Shown here: positions 26,982 through 34,862 of the stretch, piece by piece
Layout: every line of letters starts with the position of its first letter
How positions within the stretch are numbered: the first letter of the stretch is position 1
Assembly: GCA_023228985.1 (NCBI GenBank)
Contig: JALOAC010000020.1
Span: 1 to 51,955, forward strand
Direction of reading: 5' to 3'
Source: Thiopseudomonas sp.
GTDB taxonomy: Bacteria > Pseudomonadota > Gammaproteobacteria > Pseudomonadales > Pseudomonadaceae
Length of the DNA: 51,955 nucleotides
Notes under the pieces: model-generated
The model's database searches: none
Seen by the model: the letters and a program-made list of their open reading frames with translations, nothing else
Told to the model about the DNA's origin: nothing
Translations under genes and position numbers: made by a program

Positions 26982-28298
26982 ATGACCCAGAACGCCCTTG
27001 TTCGCCGTTTAAATGCCCAAGATACTGATTTTGCTTCGCAGCTGGATCAGCTGTTGAGCTGGGAAAGTGTTTCCGATGATGAAGTCAATCAGCGGGTTTT
27101 AGACATTATCGATCAGGTACGTCAGCGCGGTGACGCTGCGCTAGTCGACTATACCCGCCAGTTTGATGCACTTGAAGTGCAGGACTTCAGCGAGCTTATT
27201 TTGCCGCGCGAACGCCTAGAGTTAGCACTAACGCAAATCCAGCCTGAGCAGCGCCACGCACTAGAAATCGCGGCTGAGCGCGTGCGCAGTTATCACGAGC
27301 ATCAACGCCAAGAGTCTTGGCGCTACACTGAAGAAGATGGCACTGTATTGGGCCAGCAAGTGACGCCCCTTGATCGTGCTGGCCTGTATGTGCCGGGCGG
27401 CAAAGCAACGTATCCTTCATCCGTTTTAATGAATGCTATTCCCGCTAAGGTTGCTGGCGTGCGTGAGGTGGTGATGGTTGTGCCAACGCCACGTGGTGAA
27501 ATCAATGAAATGGTACTCGCTGCTGCTGCTATTGCTGGCGTTGACCGAGTATTTACCATTGGTGGCGCGCAAGCCGTTGCAGCCTTGGCCTACGGTACTG
27601 AGTCGGTTCCGGCGGTAGATAAAGTGGTTGGTCCAGGCAATATTTATGTAGCCACGGCAAAACGTCATGTGTTTGGCAAAGTGGGTATTGATATGATCGC
27701 CGGTCCTTCAGAAATTCTGGTGATTTGTGATGGGCAAACCGAACCGGACTGGATCGCCATGGATTTGCTCTCGCAAGCGGAGCATGATGAGGATGCACAG
27801 TCGATTTTGCTCTCACCTGATGCGGAGTTTTTGGATAAGGTTGCCGCCAGTCTTGAGCGTTTATTGCCCAGCCTTGAGCGTGAAGATATCGCTCGCGTAT
27901 CAATGGCCGAGCGCGGTGCGCTGATTTTGGTGCGTGATTTAGATCAGGCTGTTGAAGTTGCCAATCGTATTGCCCCCGAGCACTTGGAGTTATCTGTGGC
28001 TGATCCAGATGCCATGCTGCCGAAAATACGTCATGCTGGCGCAATCTTTATGGGGCGTTACACGGCTGAAGCCTTGGGTGATTACTGTGCTGGCCCGAAC
28101 CACGTGCTGCCAACCTCAGGCACGGCGCGTTTTTCTTCACCCTTGGGCGTGTACGATTTTCAAAAGCGCTCTTCAATAATTTATTGCACTCCACAGGGTG
28201 CATCTGAGTTGGGCAAGGTGGCCTCGGTCTTAGCGCGCGGCGAGTCATTGACTGCCCATGCGCGCTCAGCGGAACTGCGTATTATCAACGATAAATAA
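26982..28298 (+). CDS. hisD: Histidinol dehydrogenase
   Basis: A zinc enzyme that oxidises L-histidinol to histidine in two NAD-dependent steps. Start at ATG 26982 (MTQNALVRRL), with TGAGG six bases upstream. The signature GPSEILVICD and the catalytic APEHLE motif with its Glu-His pair are present. Length is 438 residues. The 208 bases between hisG and hisD hold no gene that I can support and probably carry a separate promoter. Confidence 0.95.
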   Translation: MTQNALVRRLNAQDTDFASQLDQLLSWESVSDDEVNQRVLDIIDQVRQRGDAALVDYTRQFDALEVQDFSELILPRERLELALTQIQPEQRHALEIAAERVRSYHEHQRQESWRYTEEDGTVLGQQVTPLDRAGLYVPGGKATYPSSVLMNAIPAKVAGVREVVMVVPTPRGEINEMVLAAAAIAGVDRVFTIGGAQAVAALAYGTESVPAVDKVVGPGNIYVATAKRHVFGKVGIDMIAGPSEILVICDGQTEPDWIAMDLLSQAEHDEDAQSILLSPDAEFLDKVAASLERLLPSLEREDIARVSMAERGALILVRDLDQAVEVANRIAPEHLELSVADPDAMLPKIRHAGAIFMGRYTAEALGDYCAGPNHVLPTSGTARFSSPLGVYDFQKRSSIIYCTPQGASELGKVASVLARGESLTAHARSAELRIINDK

Positions 28299-28308
28299 GG
28301 CGAAAACA

Positions 28309-29373
28309 GTGAGCAAGTTTTGGAGTCCGTTTGTTAAGCAGCTGGTCCCTTATGTGGCTGGTGAGCAACCGAAAATGAAACGCTTGGTGAAACTAAATAC
28401 CAACGAAAACCCCTATGGTCCGTCGCCAAAAGCGCTGGCGGCGATGAAAGCGCAAATTAATGATGACTTGCGCCTGTATCCTGATCCCAGCGGTGAGGTG
28501 CTCAAACAAGCCATTGCGGACTACTACCACATTAGTCCTGCGCAAATATTTGTGGGTAATGGCTCGGATGAAGTGCTAGCCCATGCGTACCATGCGTTTT
28601 TCCAGCAAGGCAAGCCGTTGTTGTTTCCAGATATCAGCTACAGCTTTTATCCAGTATATTGTGGTTTGTATCGCGTAGAGCCAAAGCCCATTGCATTAGA
28701 TGAGCAATTTCAAATTAATCTGGCGGACTATCAGCAAGACAATGGCGGCATTATTTTCCCTAATCCCAATGCGCCTACCGGATGTTTGCTCGGTCTGGCC
28801 GAAATTGAGGCGCTTCTGCAGAATAATACCGAAACAGTGGTATTGGTTGATGAAGCCTATATTGATTTTGGCGGACAGTCAGCGGTTTCCCTAGTTGATA
28901 AATACCCTAACCTGTTGGTGACGCAAACTTTATCAAAATCACGCGCGTTGGCAGGTATGCGCGTTGGTTTGGCGATTGGTCACCCGCAACTAATCGAAGG
29001 ATTAGAGCGCATTAAAGACAGCTTTAACTCCTACCCGCTCGACCGTGTGGCATTAGCCGGAGCCGCAGCCGCGTTTGCGGATCGTGAATACTTTGAGAAA
29101 ACCTGCGCTAAAATTATCACCAGTCGTGAGCAGCTAAGCGAGCAGTTAACCGGTTTGGGCTTTGAGGTATTACCCTCAGCGGCGAACTTTGTTTTTGCAC
29201 GTCATCCGCAACAGGATGCGGCACAGCTATCTGCACAGTTGCGCGAGCAGGGTATTATCGTGCGTCACTTTACTCAGCCGCGTATTGCACAGTTTTTGCG
29301 TATTACCGTAGGTACAGATGAACAGAACACAGCCTTGGTCGAAGCATTAGCCGGGTTGCTGAATAAACAATAA
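28309..29373 (+). CDS. hisC: Histidinol-phosphate aminotransferase
   Basis: A PLP-dependent aminotransferase of histidine synthesis. Start at GTG 28309 (VSKFWSPF), with TAAGG eight bases upstream and 10 bases after hisD; the open frame extends further up into hisD without support. NTNENPYGPSP near the N-terminus and the PLP lysine in TLSKSRALAGMRVG are typical. Length is 354 residues. It is followed after 16 bases by orn. Confidence 0.93.
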   Translation: MSKFWSPFVKQLVPYVAGEQPKMKRLVKLNTNENPYGPSPKALAAMKAQINDDLRLYPDPSGEVLKQAIADYYHISPAQIFVGNGSDEVLAHAYHAFFQQGKPLLFPDISYSFYPVYCGLYRVEPKPIALDEQFQINLADYQQDNGGIIFPNPNAPTGCLLGLAEIEALLQNNTETVVLVDEAYIDFGGQSAVSLVDKYPNLLVTQTLSKSRALAGMRVGLAIGHPQLIEGLERIKDSFNSYPLDRVALAGAAAAFADREYFEKTCAKIITSREQLSEQLTGLGFEVLPSAANFVFARHPQQDAAQLSAQLREQGIIVRHFTQPRIAQFLRITVGTDEQNTALVEALAGLLNKQ

Positions 29374-29389
29374 CTTTTGGAGGTGCGTC

Positions 29390-29932
29390 ATGCAAAACAG
29401 TCAAAATCTAATTTGGATCGACTTGGAAATGACCGGTCTGGATACCGACAATGACCGTATTATTGAAATGGCCACCATTGTCACGGATGCCCAGTTAAAT
29501 ATTTTGGCCGAAGGACCCGTGCTAGCCATTCATCAGCCTGATGAGGTGTTAAAGGGTATGGATGAGTGGAACACTAATCAGCACGGCAAAAGTGGCCTGA
29601 CCAAGCGCGTGCAGGAAAGCCGTATCAATGAAGCAGAGGCAGAAGCACAGACCATCGCCTTTTTACAGCAGTGGGTGCCGGCAAATACCTCGCCGATGTG
29701 TGGTAACACTATTTGTCAGGATCGCCGCTTTCTCTACCGCAGTATGCCCAAGTTAGAGGCTTACTTTCACTACCGCAATATTGATGTGTCTAGCCTGAAA
29801 GAGCTGGCTAAGCGTTGGGCACCTGAAACGGCTAAGGGGTATGTTAAGGGCGATGTGCACTTGGCATTGGCCGATATTCAGGACTCTATTGCTGAACTGC
29901 GTTATTACCGCGAGCATCTGATGAAGTGCTAA
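29390..29932 (+). CDS. orn: Oligoribonuclease
   Basis: A DEDDh 3'-5' exoribonuclease that finishes RNA turnover by cutting dinucleotides, including pGpG from cyclic-di-GMP breakdown. The 180 residues show the catalytic Asp11 and Glu13 in IWIDLEMTGLD and the later HLALADI motif with the catalytic histidine and aspartate. A strong GGAGGTG precedes the ATG. It may be cotranscribed with hisC, 16 bases upstream. Confidence 0.96.
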   Translation: MQNSQNLIWIDLEMTGLDTDNDRIIEMATIVTDAQLNILAEGPVLAIHQPDEVLKGMDEWNTNQHGKSGLTKRVQESRINEAEAEAQTIAFLQQWVPANTSPMCGNTICQDRRFLYRSMPKLEAYFHYRNIDVSSLKELAKRWAPETAKGYVKGDVHLALADIQDSIAELRYYREHLMKC

Positions 29933-29970
29933 AGCAATAGTTGCCTAAGCCGCGTCTCTTAGTTATGTGA

Positions 29971-30013
29971 TAGGCAAAAAAAACCCGCATTGGATGCGGG
30001 TTAAAATAGCCTA
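29971..30013 (-). terminator. Hairpin with T8 tail on the minus strand
   Basis: AACCCGCA at 29982-29989 pairs perfectly with TGCGGGTT at 29995-30002 around a five-base loop. On the minus strand it is followed by eight Ts, the classic intrinsic terminator form, while on the plus strand only TTAAAATAG follows. TAGGC and GCCTA further extend the structure around an internal loop. It ends leftward transcripts entering from the right; for orn it is at best a weak stop. Confidence 0.6.
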
Positions 30014-30029
30014 ATGAGGAGATAGCTCT

Positions 30030-30080
30030 ATGAAAAACAACTTCATTCTGAGTTACCAACTGGCCTGTAACCAGTGCTGA
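30030..30080 (+). CDS. Possible 16-residue micropeptide
   Basis: A short open frame reads MKNNFILSYQLACNQC and then TGA. GAGGA lies nine bases before the ATG, a good ribosome site in an otherwise empty intergenic stretch. It ends in a Cys-x-x-Cys tail. I recognise no family. It lies between the hairpin after orn and the DUF1820 gene, so a leader or regulatory peptide is possible, but a chance frame with a chance ribosome site is equally possible at this length. Confidence 0.25.
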   Translation: MKNNFILSYQLACNQC

Positions 30081-30171
30081 TAATAGTAATCGTTCTCATT
30101 TGTAAGTGCAAGCATTTTGTTTCGCTTATGCTAATATTTTGCAGTAAGTTTTCAGTGTGTGGAATTCCAAC

Positions 30172-30498
30172 ATGAGTAAAGAGCAGTCTCAGATATTCAA
30201 AGTTATTTTTATTAACCAGGGCCAAGTGTATGAAATTTACGCTAAAGCTATTTATCAGAGTGATTTGTGGGGCTTTCTGGAGATCGAGGAGTTTGTCTTT
30301 GGTGAGCGCACGCAGATGGTCGTTGATCCCAGCGAAGAGAAGCTGAAAAATCAGTTTGAAGGCGTGATTCGTAGCTATGTGCCTATGCACTCAATAGTGC
30401 GCATTGATGAGGTTGAGCGCTTGGGCGTAGCACGCATCAGTGATGCTCCAGCAACTGGCAATATCATGCCTTTTCCTATGCCTGTGCCGAGCAAGTAA
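30172..30498 (+). CDS. DUF1820 family protein
   Basis: A small conserved cytoplasmic protein of 108 residues with no known function. The block FINQGQVYEIYAKAIYQSD, FLEIEEFVFGER and VDPSEEKLKNQFEGV is typical of DUF1820, which is widespread in gammaproteobacteria. The start is put at ATG 30172 (MSKEQSQ); a GTG at 30157 in the same frame adds five residues. The ribosome site is weak. Confidence 0.85.
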   Translation: MSKEQSQIFKVIFINQGQVYEIYAKAIYQSDLWGFLEIEEFVFGERTQMVVDPSEEKLKNQFEGVIRSYVPMHSIVRIDEVERLGVARISDAPATGNIMPFPMPVPSK

Positions 30499-30511
30499 AT
30501 TGCTTCACAGC

Positions 30512-30536
30512 GCTGGCAGTAAGTAGTGCTGCCAGC
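30512..30536. terminator. Hairpin between the convergent DUF1820 and frdD genes
   Basis: GCTGGCAG at 30512-30519 pairs perfectly with CTGCCAGC at 30529-30536 around a nine-base loop. It is in the 61-base convergent gap. U tracts are lacking on both sides, so it may be a weak bidirectional terminator or a transcript-end barrier. Confidence 0.4.
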
Positions 30537-30559
30537 ATTACAAAGAAGCAGGCGTAGAA

Positions 30560-30922
30560 CTAAAGCAGCCCTACCAACCAAATCAGCATGCACGCCGCAC
30601 TAAGCAGCGCGGCAAAACCCATGGTAAGCCATTTAATCAGCGCTTTTTGCTGAAATTTCAGGTCATAGAGCGCATGCCGAATACGGTGCAGGCTATGGAA
30701 AGCCGGCAGCGCAATCACCGCGCCCACAAATACCAAACCCCAAAAGCTAAAGAACCATGCGCTGGCTTGCTGATACTCCAACGTCACTACGCCAAGCGGC
30801 AGCAGTAGCCCGTAGAATAGAATAACGCTGGGTAAGAACACGGCAAAGCACACGCCGCCGCCACTAAAGAGTCCCCACCAAATGGGCTCGTCACTGCGTT
30901 TAAACTTTTTTTCTTGTTGCAT
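30560..30922 (-). CDS. frdD: Fumarate reductase membrane anchor subunit D
   Basis: A hydrophobic 120-residue subunit with three membrane segments that anchors the quinol:fumarate reductase and shapes the quinone site. The N-terminal KRSDEPIWWGLFSGGG matches FrdD of enteric bacteria. It is the last gene of the frdABCD operon, 4 bases after frdC. Confidence 0.92.
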   Translation of the reverse strand: MQQEKKFKRSDEPIWWGLFSGGGVCFAVFLPSVILFYGLLLPLGVVTLEYQQASAWFFSFWGLVFVGAVIALPAFHSLHRIRHALYDLKFQQKALIKWLTMGFAALLSAACMLIWLVGLL

Positions 30923-30926
30923 CGTA

Positions 30927-31304
30927 TTAACCCCAAAATAACCAAGCGACTAAAGCAAAAACGGAAACCACACCAGCCCACTGCCCCGCCACCAAAGCAG
31001 CGGCAGGCACTGTGGTGCCGCCCAAGCGAATCGGCATCACGCGTGGGAACAGCTGGAAAAACGTCCATGCATGAAACAAGCTGGCGGCAAAGGCGACTGC
31101 GTTAATCAGCAGCACTAATGGGTTTTGCATCACTGTTTGCCAGTGTTGCCATTGCTGTTCACCCTGACCCAGCGAATACAGTCCAATCGCCAAGCACAGC
31201 AGGAAAAACAGCAGCGGTAATGCAGTGAGCTCACGCAGCATATAGGCTTTAAAGGCGTTATTTTTTAGCCACCACGTGCGGGTAAGGGTTGGGCGATAAC
31301 TCAT
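30927..31304 (-). CDS. frdC: Fumarate reductase membrane anchor subunit C
   Basis: The second membrane anchor, 125 residues and three hydrophobic helices, with the family features YMLRELTALP and LFHAWTFFQLFPRVMPI. It overlaps frdB by four bases. The presence of two small haem-free-type anchors makes this an E. coli-like quinol:fumarate reductase rather than a succinate dehydrogenase. Confidence 0.92.
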   Translation of the reverse strand: MSYRPTLTRTWWLKNNAFKAYMLRELTALPLLFFLLCLAIGLYSLGQGEQQWQHWQTVMQNPLVLLINAVAFAASLFHAWTFFQLFPRVMPIRLGGTTVPAAALVAGQWAGVVSVFALVAWLFWG

Positions 31305-32035
31305 GAGCGACCTCCTAGTAAACTCAACAGCAAATCAGTGGCTGACGTCACTTTGGATTGGTTAACCGCTGCGGCAGGGTCAACCTGTTTGGGGCACACC
31401 TCAGAACAGTAGCCCACAAAAGTGCAGCTCCAAGCGCCTTCTTCCGAGTTAATCATCGGCATACGTTCAGCCTGACCTTGATCGCGGCTATCGAGGTTAT
31501 AGCGGTGTGCCAAGGTTAGCGCAGCAGGGCCGATAAACTCAGGGTTCAAGCCGAATTGCGGGCAAGCGGAATAGCACAGGCCGCAGTTGATGCAGTTCGA
31601 GAACTGCTGGTATTTATCCAACTGTTGCGGAGTTTGCACATGAGGTTCAAAGGTTTGTACGCCCTGAGCCTTCTTGTTGATGAGATAAGGCTTGACCGCT
31701 TCCAAGTGCGTCAGGAAAGACTCCATATCAATGATGAGGTCACGCTCGACTGGGAAGTGTGCTAAAGGCTCAATCAGCATGCCGGTTTTGGCGTAATCAC
31801 GTAAAAACACATTACAGCCAAGGATGGGCTTGCCGTTAATCATCATGCCGCAAGAGCCACAAATAGCCATGCGACACGACCAGCGGTAGCTGAGTGTTGG
31901 ATCTAACTCTTCTTTAATGTAGGTCAGCGCATCCAGTACCGAGGTGCTGGCGTCGTAGGGTACAGAGTAGGTTTGCGCAAACGGCTCTGCCGCTTGCTCA
32001 GGCAAATAGCGTTGAATGGTTATATCGAGCTTCAT
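31301..32035 (-). CDS. frdB: Fumarate reductase iron-sulfur subunit
   Basis: Passes electrons from menaquinol or another quinol to FrdA. The [2Fe-2S] ligands are Cys54, Cys59, Cys62 and Cys74 (CRMAICGSCG, then GC). The [4Fe-4S] and [3Fe-4S] ligands are in CINCGLCYSACP and CTFVGYCSEVCP. The 244 residues are full length. It overlaps frdA and frdC by four bases each. Confidence 0.96.
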   Translation of the reverse strand: MKLDITIQRYLPEQAAEPFAQTYSVPYDASTSVLDALTYIKEELDPTLSYRWSCRMAICGSCGMMINGKPILGCNVFLRDYAKTGMLIEPLAHFPVERDLIIDMESFLTHLEAVKPYLINKKAQGVQTFEPHVQTPQQLDKYQQFSNCINCGLCYSACPQFGLNPEFIGPAALTLAHRYNLDSRDQGQAERMPMINSEEGAWSCTFVGYCSEVCPKQVDPAAAVNQSKVTSATDLLLSLLGGRS

Positions 32036-33804
32036 GACTTGGCTCCTTTAGCTGCATCACCGTAGGCGCGTATTGCCGGTGGCAGAATGGAGGTGTCGAC
32101 CTCTTGCCACTCTAGGCGTGCATCCTCTTGTCCTTGGTAATACACCAAGCTATGGCGTAAAAACTCTTCATCATTGCGTGCGGTGCAGCCTTCGTCCAAA
32201 CGCTGATGCGCACCACGGGATTCGCGGCGCTCCAGTGCGCCCAAGCAAGTGGCTTCGGCAATGTCCAAACCAAAACCAAGCTCCAAGCACATAAACAGCT
32301 CAGTGTTGTAGACCTTGCTTTTGTCTGTCACCTGAACGTTCTTATAGCGTTGTTGCAGCGCACGAATGGTGTTGAGGGTTTTTTGCATGCCCGCTTCGGT
32401 ACGGTAAATGCCGCACCCTTCTTCCATAGTGATGAGTAATTCTTTTTTGATCTCGACCCAAGACTCGCCTGTATCACGGGCGCTTAGTTCAGCCAATTGC
32501 TGTTGCTGTTGGTTGAGCTGTTCTTGCATGGTGCTTAATGGGGCGAAGTCTTGTGCATGTGCATTGGCAGCAGCCTGTTCGCCCGCCAAGCGTCCAAAGA
32601 CTAATAATTCAGTTAACGAATTTGAACCTAGACGGTTAGCGCCATGTAAACCCACAGAAGCACACTCACCGGCCGCATACAGACCCTTGATGTTAGTTTC
32701 ACACTGCGCATCCGTCATTATGCCGCCCATGGTGTAATGCACAGCAGGGCGTACCGGGATCGGCTCACGAGCCGGATCGACGTTAACGTAGGCTTTGGCC
32801 AGCTCGCAAATAAACGGCAGACGCTCTTGCAGGTATTTCTCACCAAGGTGACGCAAGTCCAGATACACCACATCGCTTTCGCCGTAGCGGCCAGTGCGGC
32901 CAGCTTGTTGTTCTTGCCAGAACGCTTGTGACAGCTTGTCGCGTGGGCCCAGTTCCATGTATTTGTTTTCGGGTTTGCCCAGCGGGGTTTCCGGCCCTAA
33001 GCCGTAGTCTTGCAAATAGCGGTAACCGTCTTTGTTGACCATAATGCCGCCTTCACCGCGTGAGGCTTCGGTAATTAAAATGCCAGAGCCGGGCAAGCCG
33101 GTCGGGTGATACTGGACAAACTCCATATCGCGCAACGCCACACCATGACGGTACGCCATAGCCATGCCGTCGCCGGTGACAATGCCGCCGTTGGTGTTGA
33201 AGCGGAATACACGTGCCGCACCACCAGTAGCGAGGATGACCGATTTGGCTCTGATTAAATGCATCTCGCCGGTTGCAATTTGAATGGCGATAACACCTGC
33301 AATAGCGCCATCAATAACCACTAAGTCCAACACAAAGAACTCATCTAAACGTTCAATTTGTGGATATTTCAGCGAGGTTTGATACAGGGTGTGCAGCATG
33401 TGGAAACCGGTTTTATCGGCGGCAAACCAAGTGCGTTCGACTTTCATACCGCCAAAGCGTCTCACTTGAATGGTGCCATCCTCTTTACGGCTCCATGGGC
33501 ATCCCCAGTGTTCCATCTGTACCAGTTCGGCGTGGGCGTGGCGCACAAAGTAATCCACCACTTGCTGCTCCGCCAGCCAGTCACTGCCCATAACGGTATC
33601 TTCGATGTGGGCTTGAAAGCTGTCTTTCTCCAAGGTTACGGCGGCAGCCCCACCTTCGGCCGCAACGGTGTGCGAGCGCATAGGATAGACTTTGGAGACT
33701 AAACCGATCTTGAGGTCAGGAGCGTGCTCTGCTGCGGCAATACTGGCGCGTAGACCCGCGCCGCCGCCGCCAACAACTAAAATATCAAAATCATGCTGTT
33801 GCAT
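32032..33804 (-). CDS. frdA: Fumarate reductase flavoprotein subunit
   Basis: Reduces fumarate to succinate as the terminal step of fumarate respiration. The 590 residues have the FAD dinucleotide loop GGGGAG (residues 12-17), the histidine for covalent FAD, His45, in RSHTVAAEGG, and the active-site stretch HGANRLGSNSL. AAGGATG lies just before the ATG. It heads frdABCD, which is divergent from the amidase gene. Confidence 0.95.
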   Translation of the reverse strand: MQQHDFDILVVGGGGAGLRASIAAAEHAPDLKIGLVSKVYPMRSHTVAAEGGAAAVTLEKDSFQAHIEDTVMGSDWLAEQQVVDYFVRHAHAELVQMEHWGCPWSRKEDGTIQVRRFGGMKVERTWFAADKTGFHMLHTLYQTSLKYPQIERLDEFFVLDLVVIDGAIAGVIAIQIATGEMHLIRAKSVILATGGAARVFRFNTNGGIVTGDGMAMAYRHGVALRDMEFVQYHPTGLPGSGILITEASRGEGGIMVNKDGYRYLQDYGLGPETPLGKPENKYMELGPRDKLSQAFWQEQQAGRTGRYGESDVVYLDLRHLGEKYLQERLPFICELAKAYVNVDPAREPIPVRPAVHYTMGGIMTDAQCETNIKGLYAAGECASVGLHGANRLGSNSLTELLVFGRLAGEQAAANAHAQDFAPLSTMQEQLNQQQQQLAELSARDTGESWVEIKKELLITMEEGCGIYRTEAGMQKTLNTIRALQQRYKNVQVTDKSKVYNTELFMCLELGFGLDIAEATCLGALERRESRGAHQRLDEGCTARNDEEFLRHSLVYYQGQEDARLEWQEVDTSILPPAIRAYGDAAKGAKS

Positions 33805-33872
33805 TGGACATCCTTTTAGGGTTTGAAGTGGTTTTTCTACGGCAGCCCAGCCGATAGCAAATTGATGGCCTA

Positions 33873-33878
33873 ATTATA
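33873..33878 (-). promoter_or_regulatory. Candidate -10 box for frdABCD
   Basis: A perfect TATAAT on the minus strand lies 69 bases upstream of the frdA ATG, in the 191-base divergent gap. The -35 region is poor. The short palindrome ACAGTGACTGT at 33888-33898 overlaps the spacer and -35 region and could bind a regulator. Confidence 0.35.
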
Positions 33879-33995
33879 ACAGGGATAACAGTGACTGTAC
33901 TTAGTGGAGCAGCACAATTCATGTCCGCTGTTGCAGTTGGCCCTGTATGGTTAATCACGTTAAGATGCACGACTTGAATTTTAGGGTTGAAATGT

Positions 33996-34862
33996 ATGCA
34001 GGTTGCCGTCATACAAATGGTGTCCACGGCTGATATTGATACGAATTTGCGTCAGGCGCAGAAGTTGCTTGAGCAAGCTGCAGATGCCGGGGCTTGTTTA
34101 GCGGTGCTGCCAGAGAATTTTGCCGTATTAGGCCATGCAGATGTGGCTGCTATTGCACGCGCCGAAGCGAGCGGCACTGGACCTATCATTCGCTGGCTAC
34201 AGCAAACAGCCGCGCGATTAAAACTGTGGGTCGTGGCGGGAACTGTGCCGTTGTTGGCGAATGGCGAACGCGAAGGTAAACCTTACGCTGCCTGTTTGGT
34301 GATAAATGCTCAGGGTGAGCAGGTGGCACGCTATAACAAACTACACCTCTTTGATGTCGCGGTTGCCGATCAGCATGGGCAGTACCGTGAATCTGACACC
34401 TACCAAGCTGGCAACGAAATAGTGCTCGTGGATACGCCTGTGGGTCGGCTGGGTTTAAGTATTTGTTATGACCTACGCTTCCCCGGTTTATACACTCAAC
34501 TACGTGAGCAGGGTGCTGAATTGATTGCAGTACCTTCGGCGTTTACTGCCGTAACCGGCGCTGCGCATTGGCATAGTTTGCTACGAGCGCGAGCCATTGA
34601 AACACAGTGTTATATTTTGGCCGCCAATCAGGGTGGACAGCATACTCAAACGCGGATGACCTATGGGCATTCGTTGATACTCGACCCTTGGGGTGAAATT
34701 TGTGCTGAGCACGCCCAAGGTCAACAAGTCATACAGACTGAAATTAATTTGCCGCGTCTGCATGAAGTGCGCCAACAAATGCCTGTGTGGCAGCACCGCA
34801 GATTTAGCGCGCCGCAATTAGGCGACAGAATAGATTTTCCTAAGGGGAGCAAAATTACATGA
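33996..34862 (+). CDS. Nitrilase-family amidase (deaminated glutathione amidase type)
   Basis: A carbon-nitrogen hydrolase of 288 residues. The Glu-Lys-Cys triad is visible: Glu40 in LPENFAVLG, Lys115 in RYNKLHLFD and Cys157 in SICYDLRFPGLY. The C-terminal half resembles the Nit1/YbeM branch, which repairs deaminated glutathione, and linkage to tldD is common in pseudomonads; the substrate is inferred from this resemblance only. The start is ATG 33996 with TAGGG upstream. Its stop overlaps the tldD ATG. Confidence 0.82.
   Translation: MQVAVIQMVSTADIDTNLRQAQKLLEQAADAGACLAVLPENFAVLGHADVAAIARAEASGTGPIIRWLQQTAARLKLWVVAGTVPLLANGEREGKPYAACLVINAQGEQVARYNKLHLFDVAVADQHGQYRESDTYQAGNEIVLVDTPVGRLGLSICYDLRFPGLYTQLREQGAELIAVPSAFTAVTGAAHWHSLLRARAIETQCYILAANQGGQHTQTRMTYGHSLILDPWGEICAEHAQGQQVIQTEINLPRLHEVRQQMPVWQHRRFSAPQLGDRIDFPKGSKIT

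Noticed and set aside
33358..33702. Open frames opposite frdA
   Set aside because: Shadow frames of a conserved gene with no independent support.
33862..33875. TTGATGGCCTAATT resembling an FNR site upstream of frdA
   Set aside because: The second half-site matches poorly, and the site would sit on or just after the proposed -10 box, where it could not activate in the usual way.
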